Assembly (NCBI GenBank): GCA_937880795.1
Contig: CALGRQ010000173.1
Coordinates: forward strand, 1 to 6,840
Origin: an uncultured Dyadobacter sp.
GTDB lineage: Bacteria; Bacteroidota; Bacteroidia; Cytophagales; Spirosomataceae
Reading direction: 5' to 3'
Length of the DNA: 6,840 bases
Of the stretch, positions 1-5,947 are shown in pieces; the first letter of the stretch is position 1, and each line of letters starts with the position of its first letter. Under the pieces are notes generated by a model. That model saw only the letters and a program-made list of their open reading frames with translations. It did not search any database and had not been told where the DNA came from. A program made the translations under genes and the position numbers.

Positions 1-1
1 A

Positions 2-373
2 CAAGGAAATCCAGTTGAAGAATCAGAAATAAAACATATTCTAATTAACTCTAAGAATAATTATTTTTCATCAAGATCTATAATTCCTTGTGTTGAGAAG
101 TACTTTAAACTTCGTCTAAAAGAAGATGCCCATGAAGCATATGTATATCATTATAGATTTGATAATTATTTGAGTTTTCCATATCCCAAAATGTTATCGC
201 CATACATTTCTATTGAGGACGGAAACGATAAGACAGAATTACAACTTGCTATAAATGAAAAAATGTATGTTTGGGTTTTCCAAAACCGATATGATACAAA
301 GACAACATTAGAAGATATTAAAGAATATTATCAGAAATTTATTGACGAATATAAACTTAAAGACTTAAAATAA
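2..373 (+). CDS. Hypothetical protein, 5' end outside the window
   Basis: The frame is open from base 2 to a TAA at 371-373, giving the last 123 residues of a protein whose start lies upstream of the window. An internal TTG at 170 could serve as a start, but the frame continues unbroken upstream, so a longer protein is more likely. The visible part is rich in Lys, Glu, Tyr, Asn and Ile, has no signal peptide or membrane segment, and ends in a charged, probably helical tail (LEDIKEYYQKFIDEYKLKDL). I recognise no family or catalytic motif. The gene is visibly more AT-rich than everything downstream, and a long imperfect inverted repeat starts about 16 bases after its stop. Both fit an acquired accessory gene. 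No function is proposed. Confidence 0.6.
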   Translation, partial: QGNPVEESEIKHILINSKNNYFSSRSIIPCVEKYFKLRLKEDAHEAYVYHYRFDNYLSFPYPKMLSPYISIEDGNDKTELQLAINEKMYVWVFQNRYDTKTTLEDIKEYYQKFIDEYKLKDLK

Positions 374-388
374 AAATATACTGCCGAT

Positions 389-569
389 AACATCGTATTG
401 GCGAAATGGCGGTTTAAGGGAGAAATTGAAAGTTTCTCCTTCTTTAGTCGCAACAGTCTTGTATATTCTTTTTTTATATATTTAGTAAACAATAAAAGGC
501 TGTTGTTTAGGTTAGTGGGACATTGAAAGTTTTGGGTTTCTAATCCGCCACAATCGCCAATACGTGATT
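389..569. repeat. Long imperfect inverted repeat, attC-like in architecture
   Basis: The left arm (about 389-412, core CGTATTGGCGA at 394-404, then ending GGCGG) is complementary to the right arm (545-569, starting CCGCC, core TCGCCAATACG at 554-564). The core pairs perfectly over 11 bases and the GGCGG/CCGCC ends also pair. Inside, each arm is followed or preceded by a related sequence: ATTGAAAGTTT occurs exactly at 425-435 and again at 522-532, within wider similar stretches from 411 and 510. The element directly follows an AT-rich unknown gene. This is the shape of an integron cassette site or of a Bacteroidota extragenic repeat. The canonical attC core sites (RYYYAAC and GTTRRRY) are not present, so the integron reading is only a possibility. 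It might also terminate transcription. Confidence 0.6.
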
Positions 570-655
570 CATTTGTGCAAACTCTCCAACCTCCCTACAC
601 CCTCAGATTCCCATTTGAAGTGTAACTTCGTGCTCTACACCAATCCAGCCCCCCA

Positions 656-1174
656 ATGAAAACCAAGCTACTCTCCCTACTACTATTCACCTGCCTATCC
701 CTGGCTTCCCTACCACTCTGGGCGCAGGATATACCAGTGCGCATTTTTCTAATGCGTCATGCGGAAAAGGCGGTGGATGGCACTAGGGACCCGGCGCTCT
801 CGGAGCAGGGAATGAAAATGGCAGCCCGCCTGGATGCGCTGCTGAGCGAGACGCAGGTGAAGGCTGTGTTTTCTACACCCTACAAAAGAACAAAAATGAC
901 GGCAAACGCTGTGGCCGCGCGGAATGGGGTAGCTATACGAGATTATGATCCTTCCGATGTAAAATGGCTACTGTCCCAGATTGATCAGGCACGACTTGAA
1001 AATGTGTTGGTGATCGGGCATGGGAATACGGTTCCGGATTTTATCAATACCCTGTTCCCTCATGCAAACATGGCCGTGATGGAAGAAACGGATTACGGAC
1101 GGCTTTTTGTGATTCACTACTATAAAAATGAACCGCAGCGAAATAATTATTTTATCCTAAATATCAATCAATAG
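656..1174 (+). CDS. Secreted histidine phosphatase (phosphoglycerate mutase-like)
   Basis: This 172-residue protein belongs to the histidine phosphatase superfamily (branch 1, SixA/phosphoglycerate mutase-like), which hydrolyses phosphate esters or phosphohistidine through a phosphohistidine intermediate. Residues 1-23 form a signal peptide (Lys-rich start, Leu-rich core, LWA before Gln24) with no lipobox cysteine, so it should act in the periplasm. The catalytic motif is LMRHAEK with Arg34 and nucleophile His35. A second phosphate-binding arginine is Arg78 in STPYKRT, and the second catalytic histidine is His122 in VIGHGNT. The pattern ALSEQG at 47-52 is also typical of the family. All key residues are present, so it is probably active; the substrate is unknown. 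It stands alone, facing the cupin gene tail-to-tail with a 62-bp gap. There is no Shine-Dalgarno sequence before the ATG, as usual in this phylum. Confidence 0.88.
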   Translation: MKTKLLSLLLFTCLSLASLPLWAQDIPVRIFLMRHAEKAVDGTRDPALSEQGMKMAARLDALLSETQVKAVFSTPYKRTKMTANAVAARNGVAIRDYDPSDVKWLLSQIDQARLENVLVIGHGNTVPDFINTLFPHANMAVMEETDYGRLFVIHYYKNEPQRNNYFILNINQ

Positions 1175-1236
1175 CGTTTTTATATCTAATCAATAGGCCA
1201 AGTTTAGGATTTGGGATCATCAATAAAAACCTCATT

Positions 1237-1671
1237 TTATATCTCTGCCCGTTGCCACAAGCGGGTTATCGTGCCAGCTTGGCCATGAATAGGATCCGTG
1301 ACGGGAATGGGTAAACGCTTGATACGCATCAGCATCTCGTCATGGTCTGCTTCATCGCCTATGCGTAAATCCCAGGATCTTCCCTCCGGATAACCACCCA
1401 CAATTTCATAATCACCCATACCTGCGAGGGCGCAATGGCCCACACCGGCGGGTAGGATCACCACATCACCGGCATGCAGTGTCAGCTGCGTCCCTTTTTG
1501 TCCGCCCACCCGCAGCGTTACACTACCCTTGCCCACCCCGAGCACTTCATGCGTAGTACTATGGAAATGCTCATAAGGTAGAATAATGTCACGCCAGTTA
1601 TTGGTCCATCCGTTTTTACTAAAAGTAGTTTCAAACCAATCGGATTTATCCTCCACACCACACACCTGCAA
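1237..1671 (-). CDS. YjlB-type cupin protein, N-terminus apparently lost
   Basis: The 144-residue reading frame encodes a single cupin barrel resembling the YjlB family of small cupins of unknown reaction. Cupin motif 1 is His35-Phe-His37, four residues, Glu42, six residues, Gly49 (HFHSTTHEVLGV). Motif 2 is Gly68 to Pro74-Ala-Gly76 and His79 (LPAGVGHC). His35, His37, Glu42 and His79 are likely metal ligands. The C-terminal RLPIPVTDPIHG and TRLW match the family ending as I remember it. Family members usually begin with some 20-30 further residues (a stretch like PNNPxLPVLLY). Here the frame is closed by a TGA just upstream and the only start is TTG at 1671 or GTG at 1665. A nearby ATG frame (from 1712 or 1703, reading MPTPFEIQKY) is out of register. 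The gene may therefore be truncated or damaged while keeping its metal site. Confidence 0.75.
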   Translation of the reverse strand: MQVCGVEDKSDWFETTFSKNGWTNNWRDIILPYEHFHSTTHEVLGVGKGSVTLRVGGQKGTQLTLHAGDVVILPAGVGHCALAGMGDYEIVGGYPEGRSWDLRIGDEADHDEMLMRIKRLPIPVTDPIHGQAGTITRLWQRAEI

Positions 1672-1977
1672 TATTTCTGAATCTCAAAAGGAGTGGGCAT
1701 CATGCTTGACATGTTATTATTAAGTCTTCCATTACAACCTGTAACGCTTTAAAATAATACCGTTGCGTGTAAAGACCAAATGACTTTACACCAATTCACA
1801 AGTTACCTTATTATTTCTCCCCTTCAACCACCAAAGGAGCAAGAATGCGCAAAAGGCCCTATTAGAATTTTGATTCCGATATATACCCATCACCTGCCGG
1901 TTTCTACATTTTTGGTGTTTTATTAGTAAGTTTAAAGTCGGCCACATGCGTGCTCTTAAACTAAAAATTGCAATTGA
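1672..1977. other. Intergenic region between cupin and transporter
   Basis: These 306 bases separate two divergently read genes and should contain both promoters. The cupin-proximal end holds the out-of-frame MPTPFEIQKY stretch, a possible relic of the cupin N-terminus. In the middle is a perfect 8-bp dyad (1767-1791). I found no perfect TAnnTTTG box in either direction. The nearest for the transporter are TACATTTT at 1905-1912 and TAAGTTTA at 1927-1934, neither with a well-spaced -33 box. No RNA gene or credible protein gene is seen. Confidence 0.6.
1767..1791. promoter_or_regulatory. Perfect 8-bp dyad, possible operator
   Basis: GTGTAAAG (1767-1774) and CTTTACAC (1784-1791) are perfect inverted repeats separated by nine bases. 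The element lies in the gap between the divergent cupin and MFS genes, about 95 bases from the cupin frame and 190 from the transporter start. The half-site spacing suits a dimeric regulator and there is no T-run after it, which argues against a terminator. No regulator gene adjoins it, so its partner is unknown and the function is inferred from position and symmetry only. Confidence 0.35.
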
Positions 1978-3138
1978 ATGACCAACGGTATAACACCACC
2001 CGACGCAACCCATCAAAGAACTTCCCTGGCCCGACGGGCCAGTTTGCTTATATTCCTCGTATGCGGCATCGGATTATCCAGCTGGGCGCCGATGGTTCCC
2101 TTTGTAAAAACCAAGTTAAACCTGGATGAAGCCACATTGGGTATCATACTCCTGTCACTGGGAGCCGGGGCTATTTTGTCTATGCCCCTGTCCAGTGTCT
2201 GGATCAATAAATATGGCAGTCGCAGGGTCACGCTATTGGCGGCGGTAATCATTGCGGTCATGCTACCGCTCTTACTGCTGGCTACCTCGGGTATACAACT
2301 GGCGGCCGCGCTATTTATTTTTGGAGCAGCGATCGGTTCCATCGATGTGGCCATGAATGCCCATGCCGTGCTGGTTCAGGAACGGTATGGCAGGCATATC
2401 ATGTCGTCCTTTCATGGTCTGTTCAGCGTGGGCGGTCTGGTGGGTTCCATCGGATTGGGCTTTCTCATCAAACTGGGCCTCACGCCTCTGGTTGCTGCAC
2501 TTTCCATTTCAGGATTACTCGTACTCATTACGGCGAGTCAATACAAGAACCTGTTTCCGCATGCCGAAGAAAATACGGTGGACTCGTTCACCTTTGCCGT
2601 ACCGAAAGGTCCGGTTCTGGTTTTGGGACTGATGTGTTTTGTATTCTTTTTAGCAGAAGGCGCCCTACTCGACTGGAGTGCCGTGTTCCTGCAATTCAAC
2701 CGGGGCTTTGAGCCTTCCATGGCCGGGTTGGGCTATGCCGCATTTTCAGTAGCGATGGCATTTATGCGTTTAACGGGCGATAAACTAGTACACAAAATCG
2801 GTTCGTATAAAGTGGTATTGTACGGTGCTATTGTTGCCTCTGCGGGCTATTTTATTGCCGTTTCCTTTGCCTGGCCGGGTGCGGCACTCATTGGTTTTGT
2901 ATTGGTAGGACTCGGCGCTGCCAATGCGGTACCCGTTTTCTTTACAGCCGCCGGCAATATGCCCGGTGTAGCTACCTCGCTGGCCATCGCAAGTGTTACC
3001 ACTTTGGGCTATACGGGTCAGTTGGCAGGTCCGGCGCTGATCGGCTTTATAGCCGACCTAACCACTTTACCCATTGCATTGGGATTTGTAGGGGTATTGC
3101 TTTTGCTCGTTGCCATCACGTATCGGGAACGAAAATAA
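1978..3138 (+). CDS. MFS transporter, YbjJ-like
   Basis: This 386-residue inner-membrane protein has about twelve hydrophobic segments and belongs to the major facilitator superfamily. It resembles the E. coli YbjJ group. Segment 1 is near residues 21-42 and segment 2 near 54-75. The loop motif NKYGSRR (77-83) is the MFS motif A region. The stretch from Asp123 to Gly152 (DVAMNAHAVLVQERYG, then MSSFHGLFSVGG) is characteristic of the YbjJ-like group, as are AEGALLDWS (226-234) and GYTGQLAGPALIG (344-356). A central hydrophilic loop around 190-210 divides the two six-helix halves. Its substrate is unknown; relatives have been suggested to be sugar or small-molecule exporters or importers without firm proof. 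An in-frame TGA immediately precedes the ATG, fixing this start. It is divergent from the cupin gene and appears monocistronic. It is intact. Confidence 0.88.
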   Translation: MTNGITPPDATHQRTSLARRASLLIFLVCGIGLSSWAPMVPFVKTKLNLDEATLGIILLSLGAGAILSMPLSSVWINKYGSRRVTLLAAVIIAVMLPLLLLATSGIQLAAALFIFGAAIGSIDVAMNAHAVLVQERYGRHIMSSFHGLFSVGGLVGSIGLGFLIKLGLTPLVAALSISGLLVLITASQYKNLFPHAEENTVDSFTFAVPKGPVLVLGLMCFVFFLAEGALLDWSAVFLQFNRGFEPSMAGLGYAAFSVAMAFMRLTGDKLVHKIGSYKVVLYGAIVASAGYFIAVSFAWPGAALIGFVLVGLGAANAVPVFFTAAGNMPGVATSLAIASVTTLGYTGQLAGPALIGFIADLTTLPIALGFVGVLLLLVAITYRERK

Positions 3139-3168
3139 GCCTTATATAAGCAAAGGGGCTGTTTCATA

Positions 3169-3265
3169 AAGAAAGTGAACCAAATAATATTTCGCTAAAC
3201 GCCGCATCGCAATAGCGCAGAATGCACTTTCGGTGTCAGGATCAGGATTTTTAATTCACTTTTTT
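3169..3265. repeat. Short segment bounded by an 11-bp inverted repeat
   Basis: AAGAAAGTGAA (3169-3179) is complementary at 10 of 11 positions to TTCACTTTTTT (3255-3265), bounding a 97-bp segment. A smaller hairpin (CGCTA at 3193-3197, TAGCG at 3213-3217) lies within. It begins 30 bases after the transporter stop. It may be a small non-autonomous element or just a fold in the 3' untranslated region; no target-site duplication is evident. Confidence 0.3.
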
Positions 3266-3309
3266 TGCAAGCAGATTGCTTCCATGAAGCTTGAAATATA
3301 AGTTTTTTA

Positions 3310-3391
3310 TTTTAGCCAAGCGTCTTTCCCCAGAGGGGAAATCTGTTGGTAGCTCTGTTCATGAAAACAGGAAATCCAAACTCCGGAGGAG
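3310..3391. repeat. 82-bp direct repeat, copy 1
   Basis: This copy begins TTTTAGCCAAGCG, contains CAGAGGGGAAATCTGTT and ends with the palindrome CTCCGGAG followed by GAG. It aligns along its full length with a second copy 212 bases downstream, with scattered substitutions and small compensating gaps. It has no coding potential and looks like an extragenic repeat. Confidence 0.6.
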
Positions 3392-3501
3392 TGACCTGTT
3401 CATATAAAACATTATTCTATCGTAAGAGCACAGAAAGCACCTACGGAGCTACGAATTGGTATTTTACATCCCTTTTCTACAAACAGGTGGCTACTACGTA
3501 G
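3381..3501. repeat. 20-bp inverted repeat with ACCTGTT/AACAGGT cores
   Basis: The arm at 3381-3400 (palindrome CTCCGGAG, then GAGTG and ACCTGTT) pairs with the arm at 3482-3501 (AACAGGT, then the palindrome CTACGTAG at 3494-3501). Fifteen of 20 positions are complementary, including the whole seven-base core. The right arm, preceded by TTTCTACA, resembles a short repeat I remember being scattered between genes of many Bacteroidota (roughly TACAAACAGGT followed by a CTACGGAG-like palindrome). I cannot confirm copy number here. Confidence 0.5.
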
Positions 3502-3521
3502 CTAGAAGTAAGCGTCTTACA

Positions 3522-3603
3522 TTTTAGCCATGCGCCCTTTCTCAGAGGGGGAAATCTGTTTGTAGCTCAGTTTAAAAAACATAACTAATAAACTCCGGAG
3601 AAG
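3522..3603. repeat. 82-bp direct repeat, copy 2
   Basis: This copy starts TTTTAGCCATGCG, contains CAGAGGGGGAAATCTGTT and ends at CTCCGGAG followed by AAG, matching copy 1 along its length. The A-rich middle (about 3570-3590) is the most diverged part. The two copies bracket a third, different repeat-like unit. Confidence 0.6.
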
Positions 3604-3605
3604 GG

Positions 3606-3646
3606 CTAAAACCTCCCCCCTCCCAAGAACGGAGAGGGGGATTTAG
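3606..3646. repeat. C/G-rich extragenic hairpin
   Basis: CTAAA, a C-run and CTCC (3606-3623) pair with GGAG, A, a G-run and ATTTAG (3631-3646) around a seven-base loop CAAGAAC. This is a strong near-perfect hairpin. There is no T-run on the plus-strand side, so it is not a classic terminator for the transporter, which ends some 470 bases away. It looks like the repetitive palindromes common between genes in Bacteroidota; it might slow transcription coming from either side. Confidence 0.5.
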
Positions 3647-3729
3647 GGAGAAGTCGGCTGCTGACGTTATGTAATTACAAGAGCAGAATAAAATTTGGGA
3701 GATTTCTATTCTGAGACATCCGCTTTATT

Positions 3730-3755
3730 AAAAACCTGTTGCCGATACCGGTTTT
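3730..3755 (-). terminator. Candidate terminator of the reductase operon
   Basis: Read on the minus strand, AAAACC (3755-3750) and GGTTTT (3736-3731) form a six-base stem followed by a further T, directly after the aldo/keto reductase stop codon. The 13-base loop and short stem make it a weak candidate, but orientation, T-run and position fit the end of this transcript. Confidence 0.4.
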
Positions 3756-3757
3756 CC

Positions 3758-4759
3758 TTAATGATTCACCAGCTTCAAGGAAGCTTCGCTATACCTTTCG
3801 CCGGTATGCGGATATTGTTTAATAACCGCCTCAATGGCAGCAAGATCTTCCGGTGTCAAGTTCAGGTCAATAGCACCGGCATTTTCTTCCAGATACTTTC
3901 TTTTCTTGGTTCCCGGAATGGGTATAATGTCATCGCCCTGGGCGAGCACCCACGCCAGCGCCAATTGGGCGGGTGTGCAGTTTTTACCATGGGCAATTTC
4001 AGCAAATGAAGCAACCAATTGATGGTTATTGTCCGCAACATCGCTTTGGTATCGAGGCAAGGTTTTCCGAAAATCACCCTCGGTCAGCTGATCCACCTGA
4101 AGGGTATTGGTAACCAACCCTCTTGCCAGCGGCGAATACGGCACGAGCGTTATACCCAAGGCACGTGTTGTCGATAATATTTCAGCCTCCACGTCCCGGG
4201 TCAACAATGAATATTCACTTTGTAACGCTGCAATGGGGTGAACGGCGGCTGCCCTGCGAATGGATGCGGCAGATGCTTCACTCAGCCCCAGATACCGTAC
4301 TTTGCCTTCCTTTACCAGATCGGCCAAGGCGCCAACCGTTTCCTCAACAGGAATGTTCGGATCGATGCGATGGGCATAATACAGATCGATGGTATCAATT
4401 TTCAAACGTTTCAGACTAGCCTCCACGGCTACCCTGATCCATGCAGGGGAGGCATCAAAATAAGTCCCGGTAGCACTGCTTGGACCAGCCACGCCGTCCT
4501 TAAAACGGAAGCCGAACTTGGTGGCTATAAATATCTTATCCCGGTTCGGCACCAAAACCCTGGAAATTAACTCCTCATTGGCTCCGTTGGCATACATGTC
4601 GGCGGTATCCCAAAAGTTAATCCCTAAATCCAGCGCTCTTTCCAATGTGGCGATACTTTCTTTGTCGTCGGTAGGACCATAGGCAAAGCTCATGCCCATA
4701 CACCCCAAGCCTAATGCTGATAATTTTTCACCCGTATTTCCTAATGTCCTGTATTTCAT
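3758..4759 (-). CDS. Aldo/keto reductase
   Basis: This 333-residue cytoplasmic enzyme belongs to the aldo/keto reductase superfamily, resembling the AKR13/YakC group that begins with LGLGCMGMS. Members reduce aldehydes or ketones with NADPH on a TIM barrel. The full catalytic tetrad is visible: Asp51 and Tyr56 in DTADMY, Lys81 in ATKFGF, and His130 in YYAHRID. The cofactor-binding end is PIPGTKKRKYLEEN (280-293). GLSEAS (158-163), QSEYSLLTR (180-188) and YSPLARG (208-214) are further family signatures. Length is normal and nothing is missing. It begins 42 bases after the metallo-hydrolase stop on the same strand, so the two are probably cotranscribed with the reductase second, and a terminator-like hairpin follows it. 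Its substrate cannot be told from sequence. Confidence 0.93.
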   Translation of the reverse strand: MKYRTLGNTGEKLSALGLGCMGMSFAYGPTDDKESIATLERALDLGINFWDTADMYANGANEELISRVLVPNRDKIFIATKFGFRFKDGVAGPSSATGTYFDASPAWIRVAVEASLKRLKIDTIDLYYAHRIDPNIPVEETVGALADLVKEGKVRYLGLSEASAASIRRAAAVHPIAALQSEYSLLTRDVEAEILSTTRALGITLVPYSPLARGLVTNTLQVDQLTEGDFRKTLPRYQSDVADNNHQLVASFAEIAHGKNCTPAQLALAWVLAQGDDIIPIPGTKKRKYLEENAGAIDLNLTPEDLAAIEAVIKQYPHTGERYSEASLKLVNH

Positions 4760-4801
4760 ATACTGCTCATTTAAAATAAATTGTGATGAATAAAAGAATA
4801 T

Positions 4802-5803
4802 TTATGGGGTTGAAAAGACGTCGGGCACCCATGCAAAAGCACGATCCTGATTTTTAACATACCCTAATCCGGGCCACGGTAAATGGTAAGCAAAAGTTCT
4901 CATGCGATGGTCAGCAAGTTGTTTCAAAACCTTTACCCTACTCGCTGTGGCCAGATCTATATCTGTATCCCCCGAAAATCCCCACTCGGGATGGGCAAAC
5001 AACAGTGCATCGGAATGAATGAGATCCGCGATGTATATCAACTTTTCGGTACCCGAATATACAGTTACCAGTGTAAGGCCCGGCGTATGCCCCGGTGCCA
5101 ACTGGAATGTAAAACAGTCGTATAAGGGCTTGTCTATATCGATAAACCGGATCTTATTTTTGACCAGATTCAGCGTTTTTTGAATCCCGGGAATAATCTG
5201 TTTCAGGAAATCGGGCTGATGCCGCAGTTCACTTTTACTGAAATCAGCCAGCGTGGCTTTCAGCCAGAAATCATATTCAATTTTTGATATATGGATGGTT
5301 GCATGGGGAAAAACAAGCTGATTGTCCTTGCTTACCAACCCGCCTATATGGTCCGGATGCGCGTGTGAAACCATGATATCGGTAATGGCATCTACGGAAA
5401 TATGTGCACGTTCCAGGCTCTGCAACAACCAACCCTCGCTCTCGCTCGCAAAAATACCCATGCCCGCATCAAGCAGTATAAGCCGGTCTTCCGAACGGAC
5501 TAACAGCACATTCATGGCGAGGTCGATAGAATCGGTCGGTCTGAAAGCGGCTTTCAAGTTGGTTTCAACCGCTTCTTTGGTGGCTTTTGGCGCTACAAAT
5601 GGCTGTACCGGACTGGCCACAATATGGCCATCCGTTAAGATCGTCAGTTCCAGTTTCCCCAGTGAAAAACGCTTAAAACCAGCTCCGTCTTTTGGTAAAG
5701 AGACTGGTTTAGTAGCTTTTGAGAATATTTCGGAGAGCGGCAATATACTTGCTGTGGCGGCAATGGCTACATTTTTTATCAATGATCGTCTGTTCATGAT
5801 CAT
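4802..5803 (-). CDS. Metallo-beta-lactamase-fold hydrolase, possibly Tat-exported
   Basis: This 333-residue zinc hydrolase has the metallo-beta-lactamase fold, with an arrangement like methyl parathion hydrolase and related lactonase/esterase enzymes. Metal ligands are complete: His147, His149, Asp151 and His152 in SHAHPDHIGG, His239 in APGHTPG, Asp260 in IADLIHS and His307 in AYHLPWPG. The segment LTILTDGHI (53-61) and Asp112 in LLDAG are typical strands of the fold. The N-terminus, NRRSLIK followed by a hydrophobic stretch (to about residue 28), resembles a twin-arginine signal, suggesting export folded to the periplasm. Translation may start at Met1 or Met3. It is first in a probable two-gene unit with the aldo/keto reductase, preceded by its own promoter and the AraC regulator gene. 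The substrate (ester, lactone or organophosphate-like) is unknown. Confidence 0.9.
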   Translation of the reverse strand: MIMNRRSLIKNVAIAATASILPLSEIFSKATKPVSLPKDGAGFKRFSLGKLELTILTDGHIVASPVQPFVAPKATKEAVETNLKAAFRPTDSIDLAMNVLLVRSEDRLILLDAGMGIFASESEGWLLQSLERAHISVDAITDIMVSHAHPDHIGGLVSKDNQLVFPHATIHISKIEYDFWLKATLADFSKSELRHQPDFLKQIIPGIQKTLNLVKNKIRFIDIDKPLYDCFTFQLAPGHTPGLTLVTVYSGTEKLIYIADLIHSDALLFAHPEWGFSGDTDIDLATASRVKVLKQLADHRMRTFAYHLPWPGLGYVKNQDRAFAWVPDVFSTP

Positions 5804-5887
5804 GCCTTTTGTTGGATAGAATGTGTGTTATTCCGATTCCGACGAGGATGTATTTTCTTCCAATGATAAACCGTCGAATCTACCTCA

Positions 5888-5895
5888 CAAATGTA
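5888..5895 (-). promoter_or_regulatory. Bacteroidota -7 promoter box for the hydrolase-reductase unit
   Basis: On the minus strand this reads TACATTTG, a perfect match to the Bacteroidota -7 consensus TAnnTTTG. It lies 84 bases upstream of the hydrolase start and inside the 144-bp gap after the AraC gene. A TTG ending 16 bases upstream and a TTTG ending 25 bases upstream are the nearest -33 candidates; both are slightly off the usual spacing, which would fit a promoter that needs an activator such as the neighbouring AraC protein. It predicts a leader of roughly 80 bases. Confidence 0.55.
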
Positions 5896-5947
5896 GAGCC
5901 AACCCTGGAAGCAATGATTACAAAAATCAAACGAATACCTATAAAAT

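Larger units (their letters stand above)
3139..3757. other. Gene-free, repeat-packed intergenic region
   Basis: About 620 bases between the convergent transporter and aldo/keto reductase genes hold no credible gene. Instead they contain several repeat structures, listed separately: an inverted-repeat-bounded stretch (3169-3265), two copies of an 82-bp direct repeat (3310-3391 and 3522-3603), a 20-bp inverted repeat (3381-3501), a C/G-rich hairpin (3606-3646) and a terminator-like hairpin beside the reductase gene (3730-3755). The density suggests a landing site for extragenic repeats. Confidence 0.7.

Noticed and set aside
389..569. Canonical integron attC site
   Set aside because: The long palindrome fits in shape, but the RYYYAAC and GTTRRRY core sites are not found at its ends, so it is recorded only as an attC-like inverted repeat.
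1833..1865. AAAGGAG followed by ATG and a six-codon frame (MRKRPY), looking like a leader peptide
   Set aside because: Bacteroidota rarely use Shine-Dalgarno sequences and there is no attenuator-like structure after it, so it is probably chance.
1786..2016. Minus-strand frame of 76 residues overlapping the transporter start
   Set aside because: It runs into the MFS coding region, has no family resemblance and its Cys/Trp/Arg-rich composition is typical of a chance frame.
3156..3179. GGGGCTGTTTCATAA, reminiscent of insertion-sequence ends
   Set aside because: There is no transposase fragment nearby and no matching opposite end of that form, so an insertion sequence cannot be supported.
3310..3603. 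CRISPR array
   Set aside because: There are only two long, diverged repeat copies, with one 130-base gap rather than regular short spacers, and no cas genes.
4123..4570. Two plus-strand frames of about 100 residues opposite the aldo/keto reductase
   Set aside because: Both are antisense shadows of a complete, clearly functional enzyme gene.
5322..5819. Plus-strand frame of 165 residues opposite the hydrolase gene
   Set aside because: It is antisense to a well-supported gene with full catalytic motifs, and its Ser/Ala-rich translation matches no known family.
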